From positions 620,001-684,000 of the forward strand of contig CBDCOU010000003.1 in NCBI GenBank assembly GCA_965219935.1: a stretch of DNA of 64,000 nucleotides, given 5' to 3'. The stretch is from Bin34 sp965219935. Lineage in GTDB: Bacteria; Chloroflexota; Anaerolineae; Caldilineales; Caldilineaceae. A model generated the notes under the pieces. That model ran no database searches. It was not told the origin of the DNA and was given only the letters and a program-made list of their open reading frames with translations. This document shows, one piece after another, positions 1 through 9,350 of this stretch. How positions within the stretch are numbered: position 1 is the stretch's first letter; every line of letters begins with the position of its first letter. Position numbers and translations under genes: made by a program.

Positions 1-737
1 TCCAACAACCCGGCCACATCCGCACCCTGCAGTGTGAGCAGGTTCTCCAGCGTGGCCCGTTGCTTCGGACTCGGACGGCAGGACTCGACAAACCCGGTCA
101 GGGCGTGTTCGCTTTTGCGGTGCATTGCCCACCGCAACTGCCGGGCATCGGACGGCTGCGGGTCAAGGGCGTCCAGCAATCCGCCGTAGTAGTCCGCGTG
201 GCCGACCACAATCCTGAAATCCGACAGGTTGCATGCGTTGAGGCCGGCTGCCATGCATGCCAGGATTTCGGCATCGGCCATGGCGTCGGCGGACCCCACC
301 AATTCAATTCCGGCCTGCCGAAACTCCTGCTGATACTCCAACCCCGAGGTTTCTTCGTGCCGAAATACACTGCCGGCATAGCAAAACCGAAAGGGGCCTT
401 CCATGCCGGCCAGGCGCGTGCCCACCAGGCGGGCCACGGCGGCGGTCATGTCGGGCCGTAGTATCAGTGTACGGCCCTCCATGTCAAGGAAGCGATACAG
501 GCGATCGTGGGTGGCCGCATGTGTGCGGGTCGTCAGCATGTCGCCGAATTCGAACATCGGCAGGATGACGGTGTTGTAGCCCCAGGTCCGGAATGTCCGG
601 TTGACCGCGGCTTCCAACTGCTGCCGCAACCGGGCGTCCTGCCACAGGTATTCGCGCACCCCCAGGGGCAGGTGTCGCCGATTTGTGGCTTCCGGCTGCC
701 GACCACCACCGGCCGGAAGCGTGTTGTCGGTGTTCAT
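1..737 (-). CDS. hisZ: ATP phosphoribosyltransferase regulatory subunit (HisZ), 3' part off the window
   Basis: Open frame from ATG at 737 to the left edge (245 codons visible, no stop). The product is a class II aminoacyl-tRNA-synthetase-like catalytic core. It reads RPDMTAAVAR around residues 95-104, then FRFCYAGSVFRHEET (motif 2 region) and QEFRQAGIELVG. The RPDMT form, rather than RPEGT, points to HisZ, the paralogue that has lost tRNA charging and forms the allosteric complex with short-form HisG at the first step of histidine biosynthesis. Histidyl-tRNA synthetase is the alternative and cannot be fully excluded without the C-terminal half. It lies 13 bp downstream of the FmdB-like gene on the same strand, so they are probably co-transcribed. 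Confidence 0.82.
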   Translation of the reverse strand, partial: MNTDNTLPAGGGRQPEATNRRHLPLGVREYLWQDARLRQQLEAAVNRTFRTWGYNTVILPMFEFGDMLTTRTHAATHDRLYRFLDMEGRTLILRPDMTAAVARLVGTRLAGMEGPFRFCYAGSVFRHEETSGLEYQQEFRQAGIELVGSADAMADAEILACMAAGLNACNLSDFRIVVGHADYYGGLLDALDPQPSDARQLRWAMHRKSEHALTGFVESCRPSPKQRATLENLLTLQGADVAGLL

Positions 738-750
738 CGACCTCGTGCGG

Positions 751-1035
751 TTACGCCCCTTCCGAAGGGGCGCGCCCCGCCCTGAGCTGGTCGATATGTT
801 CACGGGGAGTGAACGATGCCGCTCGTTCTTCGGCCGCCTTGACCTGATTGACTTCCCCCGGGGTTAGGCCGCCGATGTTGTCCAGTACGGCAAGCTGTGA
901 AACGACCCGCTTGGTGTCAGGATGGCGACACTCGGGGCAGGACGGGCTGTTCCCTGCGGTAGCCGCCGCCATCGTTTTCCAAAGGTGCGCGAACCGAACG
1001 GAGCAGGCTGGACAGGTGTACTCGTAAACGGGCAT
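751..1035 (-). CDS. FmdB-family zinc-ribbon protein
   Basis: 94 residues starting MPVYEYTCPAC. The N-terminal half is the FmdB/CxxC_CXXC_SSSS putative regulatory zinc ribbon: one CxxC near residues 7-10 and a second (CPEC) about 25-30 residues on. The tail is charged and probably disordered. Upstream in-frame codons exist to 1143, but the family always begins M-P-x-Y-E-Y, so the ATG at 1035 is the start. Members are small proteins of unproven function, named after a gene next to formamidase/amidase operons. It precedes hisZ on the same strand. Confidence 0.85.
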   Translation of the reverse strand: MPVYEYTCPACSVRFAHLWKTMAAATAGNSPSCPECRHPDTKRVVSQLAVLDNIGGLTPGEVNQVKAAEERAASFTPREHIDQLRAGRAPSEGA

Positions 1036-1160
1036 GGGATCGAACGGACCTGGGAGCCGAACATTGAGGCCGTACCTTTTTCGGGGCGTTATTGTATGGT
1101 GCAGGCAACCGATAAGGAAACCGCGGTCCCTTGGTCGCGGCACAATTCGAGGACAAGCGC

Positions 1161-1829
1161 ATGTGTGGACGCTTTGGTCTCATCCCCGAGCAGGCCTCGT
1201 TCCATCTGCAATTCGCGGTGGAATTGCCCCAGGGCATTGTGCCGCGCTTCAACATTGCACCGACCCAACCGGTGGCCATCGTCCGTCGCAGTCCCTTCTC
1301 GGAGGACAGGGAATTGACGTTTGCCCACTGGGGTCTGATTCCGGGATGGTCCAAGGACACTTCCTGGGCTGCGCGGCTCATCAACGCGCGCAGCGAGACG
1401 GCGGCCGAGAAACCGTCTTTCCGGTCTGCATTCAAGCGGAGGCGGTGCCTGATTCCGGCGACGTTCTTCTACGAGTGGACACGGGAGCGGGGCGGCAGGC
1501 AACCGTACCGCTTCGAAATGGCCAATGGCAGCTACGTTGCCATGGCGGGGCTTTGGGAACACTGGCAAAGTCCCGACGGCCACGAAATCGAGTCCTGCAC
1601 CATCCTGACCACCGACGCCAACGAGTTCATGCAAACCTATCACCACCGCATGCCCGTGATCCTGCCCCCAAGGCAGTACGACATGTGGCTCATGGCCGAC
1701 GAGTGGGCGGTGCCGGGATTGCGCGATCTCTGTCAGGCCTGTCCCGATGACGCGCTTGATGCCCATCCAGCCAGTAGATTGGTGAACGACGCCGGCAACG
1801 AAGGTCCCCACCTGCTGGATGCGGAGTGA
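1161..1829 (+). CDS. SRAP-domain protein (HMCES/YedK family, abasic-site DNA-protein crosslinker)
   Basis: 222 residues, full family length. The start is fixed by the catalytic cysteine: MCGRF puts Cys2 at the N terminus once Met is removed. Other family landmarks are visible: NIAPTQ (31-36), WGLIPGW (57-63), NARSET (75-80), the active-site Glu in FFYEW (E105) and His in TYHHRMP (161-162). These proteins form a thiazolidine crosslink with abasic sites in single-stranded DNA through Cys2 and protect them from strand cleavage. The gene is transcribed divergently from fmdB, about 125 bp away. Confidence 0.93.
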   Translation: MCGRFGLIPEQASFHLQFAVELPQGIVPRFNIAPTQPVAIVRRSPFSEDRELTFAHWGLIPGWSKDTSWAARLINARSETAAEKPSFRSAFKRRRCLIPATFFYEWTRERGGRQPYRFEMANGSYVAMAGLWEHWQSPDGHEIESCTILTTDANEFMQTYHHRMPVILPPRQYDMWLMADEWAVPGLRDLCQACPDDALDAHPASRLVNDAGNEGPHLLDAE

Positions 1830-1889
1830 CGACAATCGGTTCCGGTCCGGCAAGTTACCAGTCGTCCCTTCCCAAGCCGGATCGCAGCG

Positions 1890-3779
1890 TCACTTGAAGG
1901 GATAGAAGGTGGGCAACAGGAACGTGCACAGACCCCAGACCAGCACCTGCAGCGGCAATCCCAGACGGGCGTAGTCCAGATAGCGGTATCTGCCTGGTCG
2001 TTGGACGATCGTGTTGGTTTGGTAGCCGATGGGTGTGCTGAAACTGGAGCTGGCACCGAAACAGACCGCCATCAATAGGGGCCGGGAGGCAATTCCCATC
2101 ACACCCGCCATCTGCAGGGCGATGGGAACCAGCAGGACTGCCACCGCGGCGTTCGAGATGAAGGCGGACAGGACGGAGGCAACCATGAACAGAATCGAAA
2201 CGGTCAGGTAGACGTTGTCCTGCATGGCACTGCTGGCCATCAGGGTATCCGCAATGCGCTGGGAAAGGCCGGATGTCTGCATGCCTTGGCCCAGCGGTAT
2301 GGTTCCGGCAATCAGCATCAGGGTCTTGGTGTCCAGCGCGGCGAAGGCCTGTTCGGTGGTGAGGCATCCCGTGATCACCATGATGCAGGCTCCGATCAAG
2401 GCCAGAATCGCGATCGGAATCGCCGTCAGCGCGCCGCCCAGAACCACGAGCGCCATGATGGCGATGGCCAGGTACTTGCGATCCAGCGAAGTCGGCAGCT
2501 TGGGATCGTCCTCCGTATAGAGAAGTCCATACCGGTCGCGCACGCGGTTCAGTTCGGAGCGTGGTCCCGTCAGCAACAAGGCGTCGCCACTGGCCAGTTC
2601 GGTGTTGGCTGTAACACGATCCGTGGGGCTGGAACCGCTTGTCAGGATCCCGGCGATCGTGACCGTGAAGTTGCGCAGGCTTTCGACTTCCAGCAAGGTG
2701 CGTCCAATCAGTGCCGAGCGGGAAAGGAGCACGGCTTGGAGCGTTTCTTCTAGTTCCGACGATTGGGATTGCCGATGTTGGCGGGTTACCTGGGCCAGGC
2801 TTGGTTCAAGCTCATACCGGTCGCGGATGGCCGCCAAGCCCTGTGCCGATCCCTTCATGTGAACCAAGTCGTGAGCCTGGAACTCCTGGCCGGGTTCGAG
2901 GCTGTGCGGCTCGTCGGTTCCGCCTTTGCCAAGGGCCAGCAGCCGGACCTCGGCATTCTCGTCGGCCGGTTCGGGGTCGCCGTCCAGGCGCCGTACCCGG
3001 GACACCCGGCGCTGCATGCTCTGGGACACCTTGAGGTTGGCGAACGACTCGACGACTCGACGTCCCACCAGGGCCGAGCCGGGCGGAATCAGCATCTGGC
3101 TGAAAAACGCGTGGGCAGGCATGTCCTGATCGCCCTCCGCGGACTCGCGATCCGGAAGCAACCTGTCTCCCAGGGCAATGATGAGCAAAACGCCGCCGGC
3201 AATGGCGACGGCACCCATGGGGGCAAACGTGAACATGCGGAACGATGGCTCGCCACTGGCGATCTGCAGTTCGTTGACCAGGATGTTCGTGCTGGTTCCG
3301 ATCAGGGTCATGGTGCCGCCCAGAATGGAAAAGTAGCTGAGCGGGATCAGGATCTTGGATACGCTCAGCCGGTTCCGCAGACAGAGGGACACGATCACCG
3401 GCACCATCATCACCACCACCGGCGTGTTGTTGATGAACGCGCTGAGCAGCGGCACGGTGGCGGCCAGGACCAGAAGCAGGCGCACGGAACTTCCCTTGAC
3501 CACCCGCCCCAGAAATACACTGACAAGCTCCAGGGCGCCGGTGCGCACCATGCCTTCGCTCAGTACGAACATGGCGGCAATGGTGACCGTGGCCAGGTTG
3601 GCGAAGCCGGCCACCGCCTCCGCCGGAGTCAGGATCCGGGTCAAGGCTAGGCCCACCATGATCAGGATCGATGTGAGCTCCCACGGAACCCGGGCCGTGA
3701 TGAAGAGATAGGTCGCCACCGCCAATATGGCGGAGAACCAGATCTCGGAGGGAATATTCGCGATCACCACAGGCAGCAC
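1890..3779 (-). CDS. SLC13/DASS-family permease with two RCK_C (TrkA-C) domains
   Basis: 629 residues from a GTG start. There are two blocks of hydrophobic membrane segments (about 1-200 and 420-629). Between them is a soluble insert of about 200 residues holding two RCK_C-like modules (for example GRRVVESFANL and GRTLLEVESLRN). The repeated motifs (VTIAAMFVLSEGMVRTGAL in the first half; FISNAAVAVLLVPIAL and PIGYQTNTIV in the second) are typical of the divalent anion:Na+ symporter family, which imports sulfate, dicarboxylates or similar anions. The substrate cannot be read from the sequence. Sulfate would suit a genome with sulfatases and a SulP permease, but this is inference. Confidence 0.88.
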   Translation of the reverse strand: MLPVVIANIPSEIWFSAILAVATYLFITARVPWELTSILIMVGLALTRILTPAEAVAGFANLATVTIAAMFVLSEGMVRTGALELVSVFLGRVVKGSSVRLLLVLAATVPLLSAFINNTPVVVMMVPVIVSLCLRNRLSVSKILIPLSYFSILGGTMTLIGTSTNILVNELQIASGEPSFRMFTFAPMGAVAIAGGVLLIIALGDRLLPDRESAEGDQDMPAHAFFSQMLIPPGSALVGRRVVESFANLKVSQSMQRRVSRVRRLDGDPEPADENAEVRLLALGKGGTDEPHSLEPGQEFQAHDLVHMKGSAQGLAAIRDRYELEPSLAQVTRQHRQSQSSELEETLQAVLLSRSALIGRTLLEVESLRNFTVTIAGILTSGSSPTDRVTANTELASGDALLLTGPRSELNRVRDRYGLLYTEDDPKLPTSLDRKYLAIAIMALVVLGGALTAIPIAILALIGACIMVITGCLTTEQAFAALDTKTLMLIAGTIPLGQGMQTSGLSQRIADTLMASSAMQDNVYLTVSILFMVASVLSAFISNAAVAVLLVPIALQMAGVMGIASRPLLMAVCFGASSSFSTPIGYQTNTIVQRPGRYRYLDYARLGLPLQVLVWGLCTFLLPTFYPFK

Positions 3780-3891
3780 CCGCTGAACTGGCCAAGGCGG
3801 GTACCCATTACGCCCGCCGGCAGGTGGAACTGCTGGTTGGCCGGTTGCGAAGGCCGGCGCAACCGGTGTCAGGAGCTGCGCCGGAACGGAG

Positions 3892-3963
3892 AGCGGGTGA
3901 ACGGACTCGAACCGTCGACATTCAGCTTGGGAAGCTGACGTTCTACCACTGAACTACACCCGC
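3892..3963 (-). tRNA. tRNA-Gly, anticodon CCC
   Basis: 72 nt on the minus strand with a 7-bp acceptor stem (GCGGGTG / CACCCGC), a D-arm with AGTTCAGTGGTAGAAC, anticodon stem TCAGC/GCTGA around the loop TTCCCAA (anticodon CCC, decoding GGG) and a T-arm ending GGTTCGAGTCC. The discriminator base is U. No CCA is encoded after it. It stands alone between the SLC13 permease and the cytochrome operon. Confidence 0.95.
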
Positions 3964-4037
3964 CGGCAGGGAAACCATTGCCCTTGGCAGGAATCATACG
4001 CCAAGGCAAAACGCACGCAAACTCGGGTACCGGGGTA

Positions 4038-4985
4038 CTACTCGTCGATGATGTTGCCCTCGGCATCCCGCACATGGATGACGCGATCGGGGTCCAGCAG
4101 CCACTGCACCAGCCGATCGATTTCCTCTTCCGTCATGCGGCTGGCAAAGTCGTCGGGCATGGCATCGTCGTAGCCTTCCACGCGGAACGCATCGGGCGAC
4201 ATGATGCTTTCCTTGATGTAGGCGGCCGGATCAGCGGCCGCTTCCGGCCGATAGGTGCCCAGTTCGTGAATGGTCCCGAAGTTGGGGCCGCTTTCGCCCA
4301 TGGACGCCGGAGCCTGCGGTTCATCCAGTTTGTGGCAGCCGCTGCAGGCCAAGGCGCCGAACAGGTAGTCCGGGTCCCGGTTGCCCATGGGCAGAACCGA
4401 AGTGACTGCCAGCTGGACCGGGGTCCACTCCGCATCCGCGCTGATTCCGATGTTCTGGAACTCGGGCGGCTTGGCCACGTCCAGGAACGGCTGGAACGGA
4501 TCCTCGGAGGCGGTCTGCTGCAGCGCGGTCTCCTCGAAATTCATCACATAGGCCACCACATCAACCACCTGATCGCCGCGCAGGGGGCCGCCAAACTGGG
4601 AACTCCACGGGACCATGCGGTTGGCCCACTGGGAGTTGTCCTTGCTGGGCCTGCCCGCGGCCACCGTCAGGTAGACATAGTTGGACAGGGGCATCACCCC
4701 GTCCTGGCCTACGTCCTCCAAGCGGCGGGTAAAGAAGTAGCGGCTGTTCAGGGCCGGGGCAACCCCCTGCAGGCCCTGGCCTTGCTGCCCGTGGCAGGTG
4801 GCGCAGTTGTTGGCGAAGAGGACGGCGCCGTTTTCGATGCCGCGGCCTTCCCAATTCTTCGTCTGGACCTCCATGCGGGTGTTCTCGGTCTGGGCCGTCA
4901 GGCCCACGCAGACCACGATCACAAACGATGAAACCAGCCCCCAAATCAATTTGGAGCCGAAACTGCGGACGTAAAGGGAGCGCAT
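4038..4985 (-). CDS. diheme cytochrome c of the cytochrome bc operon
   Basis: 315 residues. The N-terminal membrane anchor (about 13-30) is followed by two cytochrome c domains with heme motifs CATCH (61-65) and CSGCH (214-218). Met ligands are plausible in VMPL/RMVPW of domain 1 and AMPDD of domain 2. It would pass electrons from the Rieske/cytochrome b core to a terminal oxidase on the outer face of the membrane. The ATG at 4985 is preferred over an in-frame TTG one codon earlier. It is the last gene of a three-gene operon (Rieske, cytochrome b, cytochrome c), 53 bp after cytochrome b. Two hemes instead of one cytochrome c1 or f heme mark an alternative bc complex. Confidence 0.92.
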   Translation of the reverse strand: MRSLYVRSFGSKLIWGLVSSFVIVVCVGLTAQTENTRMEVQTKNWEGRGIENGAVLFANNCATCHGQQGQGLQGVAPALNSRYFFTRRLEDVGQDGVMPLSNYVYLTVAAGRPSKDNSQWANRMVPWSSQFGGPLRGDQVVDVVAYVMNFEETALQQTASEDPFQPFLDVAKPPEFQNIGISADAEWTPVQLAVTSVLPMGNRDPDYLFGALACSGCHKLDEPQAPASMGESGPNFGTIHELGTYRPEAAADPAAYIKESIMSPDAFRVEGYDDAMPDDFASRMTEEEIDRLVQWLLDPDRVIHVRDAEGNIIDE

Positions 4986-5038
4986 CAAACAGTTCTTGGG
5001 TGCGAAACGGACGTGCGAGGCCGGACGGTCCGGATGGC

Positions 5039-6664
<1,626 letters not shown>

Positions 6665-6668
6665 CGAA

Positions 6669-7592
6669 CTACGAATTGGCTGCTGGTCCCTGAATCCTGC
6701 TGCCCGTCTTGACCACGATTTCGGTGCCTTCGGCCGGCGCGCCCGGGGGCTGGATGCCGCCGTCCGCGCTCTGCGTGGAAGCCACGACGCTGCCGTCCTG
6801 CGTTACTTCAATCACGAACTGGTCCAGGCTGCGGGGTGCGGGTCCTTCGATATAGACCCCTTCGCGCGTGAACTTGGAACCATGGCAAGGGCATTCGAAG
6901 CGCTTGTTGGCGTCCACCCACTTGAAAAGGCAGCCCAGGTGCGTGCACACCATGTAGAGGGCGCGCGGGCCCTCGTCGGTGTTGACCAGCCAGAACTTTC
7001 CGAGCGGGTCGCTTTGCGGTGCTGCCTCCAGCGACGGCAGGCCGGACGAGGAACCGAGCAGAAAATCGCCGCCGAATTCGCCTGCCTTGAACCGCGGATA
7101 CATGAGCAGGCCGGTGGCGACCAAACTCTGGGCGGTGACGACACCCACGGCCGCGGACCAGGAGTAGGCGAGGAACTCCCTTCGGTTGACGGTCCGGACC
7201 TGGCTCTGGAAGAAGGTGGGTTCCGCAACTTCCGGCTCGGGCGGCGCGGCGGGAGCGGCCGGCCTGGGTTGCGGCCTGGCCGGGGTTGCTGCAGTCGCCG
7301 CGGGTTCGGGCGCCGGGGCAGTTGCTGCCGGGGCTGCATCAGCCTGCGTGACGGGTGGTTCGGGTTCTGCGGCATCAATCGAGGGTGTCGTTTCCGCTTC
7401 CGCTGCCACGGAAGCTTCCGCAGCAGGTGGGTCGTGGCGCGGCTCCGGTTCCGGAACCGATGGCGTTTCGGCGGCAGATGGAGCCGGTGCCGCAGCCGCG
7501 GCCTCCGGATCAAACGGAATGCCCAACCTTTCGGCGGCTCTTCGCTTGGCTTCCAGGATGTGCGCCTGGCCGGCAGATGAGAGTTCAGCCAC
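6669..7592 (-). CDS. petC: Rieske iron-sulfur protein with long Ala/Pro/Glu-rich N-terminal extension
   Basis: 307 residues from a GTG start. The 2Fe-2S boxes are CTHLGC (C216, H218, C221) and CPCHGS (C234, C236, H237). One transmembrane helix lies at about 142-165 after NRREFLAYSW, which resembles a Tat-type anchor without the twin Arg in the usual place. Residues about 30-125 are low-complexity, rich in Ala, Pro and Glu, and sit on the cytoplasmic side ahead of the membrane helix. A normal Rieske protein is 170-200 residues, so this extension is distinctive. First gene of the bc operon; cytochrome b follows after 4 bp. Confidence 0.92.
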   Translation of the reverse strand: MAELSSAGQAHILEAKRRAAERLGIPFDPEAAAAAPAPSAAETPSVPEPEPRHDPPAAEASVAAEAETTPSIDAAEPEPPVTQADAAPAATAPAPEPAATAATPARPQPRPAAPAAPPEPEVAEPTFFQSQVRTVNRREFLAYSWSAAVGVVTAQSLVATGLLMYPRFKAGEFGGDFLLGSSSGLPSLEAAPQSDPLGKFWLVNTDEGPRALYMVCTHLGCLFKWVDANKRFECPCHGSKFTREGVYIEGPAPRSLDQFVIEVTQDGSVVASTQSADGGIQPPGAPAEGTEIVVKTGSRIQGPAANS

Positions 7593-7799
7593 GGGATTGA
7601 CTACGCGCTGGAACCATCCTGGCCATCTAAGGCAGGATGCGGACGATCGGGGCGATGACTGGAGTCAGGGAAGAAGGCAGGGGGCGACAGCGGGCACACG
7701 AGCAGCAATCAACAAACTGTGGGGGGTCGGATCACCAACAGTCAGCAACGGCGGAAAGGCTAAAAAATCTACGTGCTTATGGCCCCGGTAACGGCGCGG

Positions 7800-7808
7800 A
7801 TTGTAGCA
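7800..7808 (-). promoter_or_regulatory. possible extended -10 promoter of the cytochrome bc operon
   Basis: On the minus strand TGCTACAAT is an extended -10 element about 205 bp upstream of the Rieske GTG. No convincing -35 box sits 17 bp before it. The same TGCTACAAT occurs upstream of tnpB in the neighbouring mobile element, which supports it being a usable element in this genome. Weak evidence overall. Confidence 0.3.
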
Positions 7809-7873
7809 CAGCAGTCGCTTGCCGGGCCGGATCGCAAAGGGTTGGAAAATGCGGGTTCATCGGCGGTTAGGAT

Positions 7874-7905
7874 TCTTGAATGGGACTTATATACGATGGT
7901 TGCCA
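7874..7905. repeat. left target duplication and terminal inverted repeat of element copy 1
   Basis: TCTTGAAT duplication at 7874-7881, then the inverted repeat from 7882. It matches the right end at GGG-CTTATAT-CGA with a G/A difference and one inserted base. The tnpB stop codon TAA (7889-7887 on the minus strand) lies inside this repeat. Confidence 0.82.
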
Positions 7906-9342
7906 CCACGCATATCCGGTTCACGGGTCGCGGGAGTCCCTGTGGTCGGCCTTGCGACCGACCAGGGAGGGAGCGCTCCTCGCCGTGCAGCAGCCCCAGT
8001 CCCACAGGCCGGAACGGGCGCGGACGGAAGTCCCGCCCGCACCAGGATGTTGAGCGCCGCATTGTGGTCGGCGTTCGCCTGGAAGCCACAAGCCCCGCAG
8101 TGAAACACCGCCTGCGACGGTCGGTTTGACTTGGCGGTGTGCCCGCAACGGCTGCAGGCCTGCGAAGTGTAAGCCGGGTCCACATACACCACCGGGCCGG
8201 CCTTGTACTCGAGCTTCCGTTCCAGCTGTCCCCAGCCGGACGCCAGGATGGCGCGGTTGAGGCCGGCCTTCTGCTTCACGTTCCGGCCGGGCTTCTCCAC
8301 CGTGCCCTTCGCACTCTGCGTCATGCCCTTCGTGTTCAGGTCCTCAAGCACGACCGTGTGGGCCGTGTCGGCAACCTTGCGACTGATTTGGTGCGTGGCG
8401 TTGTCCCGGCGCCGGGCGCGCTTGCGCTGGAGTTTGCGCAGTTTCCCGCCGGTCCCGCGGCGGCGATTGGAGCCCTTCTGTTGTCGGACCATCCGGCGCT
8501 GGTACCGCTTGATCTTCGCGTCCTCAACGGTCGTATCGGGGATGGCGTGTACGGTTCCGGTGCTGTCCGTGGCCTGGCCCACGTTGCGGTCGACACCGAC
8601 CGCTCCGGACTCCGCGGGCTGGCATACATCGGGGTGGTCGACCGGTACCTCGAACACGATGTAGGCGTACCACTTCGGCTGCTTGCCTTCGGACTCCTGC
8701 CGTACGCGCACGGTCAGCGGCTTGCAGTCGGCATACCGATGGATGGGACCGAGACGCGTCCAGCCCATCTTCGGAATGTACAGGCGGCCGTCCTCGATGC
8801 GTACGTGGGACGGGATGGTGAAGGCGGGCTTGGTGTAGTGCTTGGCCTTGTACTGCGGCCGTCCGTGATCCGGACGGTCCGGGTCGAAGAATGCGGCGTA
8901 GGCATCGCCCATGTACTTGCAGGCGTACCGGACGATTTCGTAGCTGTAGTCCTGCAGCCACTCGTGGCCGGGTGCGTTCCGCAACTGCGTGAACCGCTTG
9001 CCCAGCGTGAAGAAGGTCGGATCGCCCGGACCTTCCCCCAACTCGCCGGCCGCCTTCCACAGGCGGTAGTCCGTCTCGTGCCCGGCCAGCACGTGGTTCC
9101 AGGCGAACCGGCAGGCACCCGCCAGTTGCTCCTGGTACCGGCCGTTGGCCGCGGTGCCCGGATACTGCCGCACGCGCAGGGTCCGCATGACGGTCGGGGA
9201 CTCTTACGTTGTAGACTTCGGGGTGCTGGCCACGGTGTCCTCATCACTGTGTCCGGTCGAGGGCCCGGTTTGCAGTCGGGTCCTCTCTTTCACAGGAATT
9301 GTAGCACAAGAATTCTACTGTCAACTATTCGATATAAGCCCC
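7882..9342 (-). mobile_element. tnpB-only transposable element, copy 1, with terminal inverted repeats and 8-bp duplication
   Basis: 1461 bp. The left end begins GGGACTTATATACGATGG; the right end read inward begins GGGGCTTATATCGAATAG. It is flanked on both sides by the same 8 bp, TCTTGAAT (7874-7881 and 9343-9350). The only gene is tnpB on the minus strand. The right-hand duplication starts at the last base of the valS stop codon, so the element landed exactly behind valS without damaging it. Inverted repeats plus an 8-bp duplication are hallmarks of DDE transposase chemistry (ISL3 and IS6 families duplicate 8 bp). IS200/IS605 elements have subterminal hairpins and no duplication. No DDE or Y1 transposase is encoded, so movement would need a helper. 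A guide RNA at the tnpB 3' end would cover roughly the last 150 bp of the left side, by analogy with known tnpB loci. Confidence 0.85.
7887..9188 (-). CDS. tnpB: TnpB-family RNA-guided nuclease (copy 1), nonsense codon near the original N terminus
   Basis: 433 residues. RuvC residues are intact: D200 (GVDRNVGQATD), E282 (VVLEDLNTKGM) and D374 (NADHNAALNIL). A Cys4 zinc ribbon (C345, C348, C364, C367) sits between the last two. TnpB proteins are guided by an RNA from the element's right end and cut DNA carrying a matching site. Upstream, the same frame reads (V)ASTPKSTT-stop-ESPTV, which aligns with MTSKPHSTTEQAPTV of copy 2. The ancestral start was therefore probably GTG at 9233, preceded by GAGG, and a TAA at 9206-9204 now interrupts codon 10 where copy 2 has Glu. 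Translation can still restart at ATG 9188, six codons after that stop. The stop TAA is within the element end. Confidence 0.9.
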   Translation of the reverse strand: MRTLRVRQYPGTAANGRYQEQLAGACRFAWNHVLAGHETDYRLWKAAGELGEGPGDPTFFTLGKRFTQLRNAPGHEWLQDYSYEIVRYACKYMGDAYAAFFDPDRPDHGRPQYKAKHYTKPAFTIPSHVRIEDGRLYIPKMGWTRLGPIHRYADCKPLTVRVRQESEGKQPKWYAYIVFEVPVDHPDVCQPAESGAVGVDRNVGQATDSTGTVHAIPDTTVEDAKIKRYQRRMVRQQKGSNRRRGTGGKLRKLQRKRARRRDNATHQISRKVADTAHTVVLEDLNTKGMTQSAKGTVEKPGRNVKQKAGLNRAILASGWGQLERKLEYKAGPVVYVDPAYTSQACSRCGHTAKSNRPSQAVFHCGACGFQANADHNAALNILVRAGLPSAPVPACGTGAAARRGALPPWSVARPTTGTPATREPDMRGGNHRI

Positions 9343-9350
9343 TCTTGAAT
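9317..9350. repeat. right terminal inverted repeat and target duplication of element copy 1
   Basis: Read inward from 9342 the repeat is GGGGCTTATATCGA followed by ATAGTTGACAG. It agrees with the right end of copy 2 (GGGGCTTATATCGAT, then AAGTTGACA). The duplication TCTTGAAT follows at 9343-9350. The TTGACA inside the repeat lies 15 bp from a TACAAT hexamer and may act as part of an inward promoter for tnpB. Confidence 0.82.
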
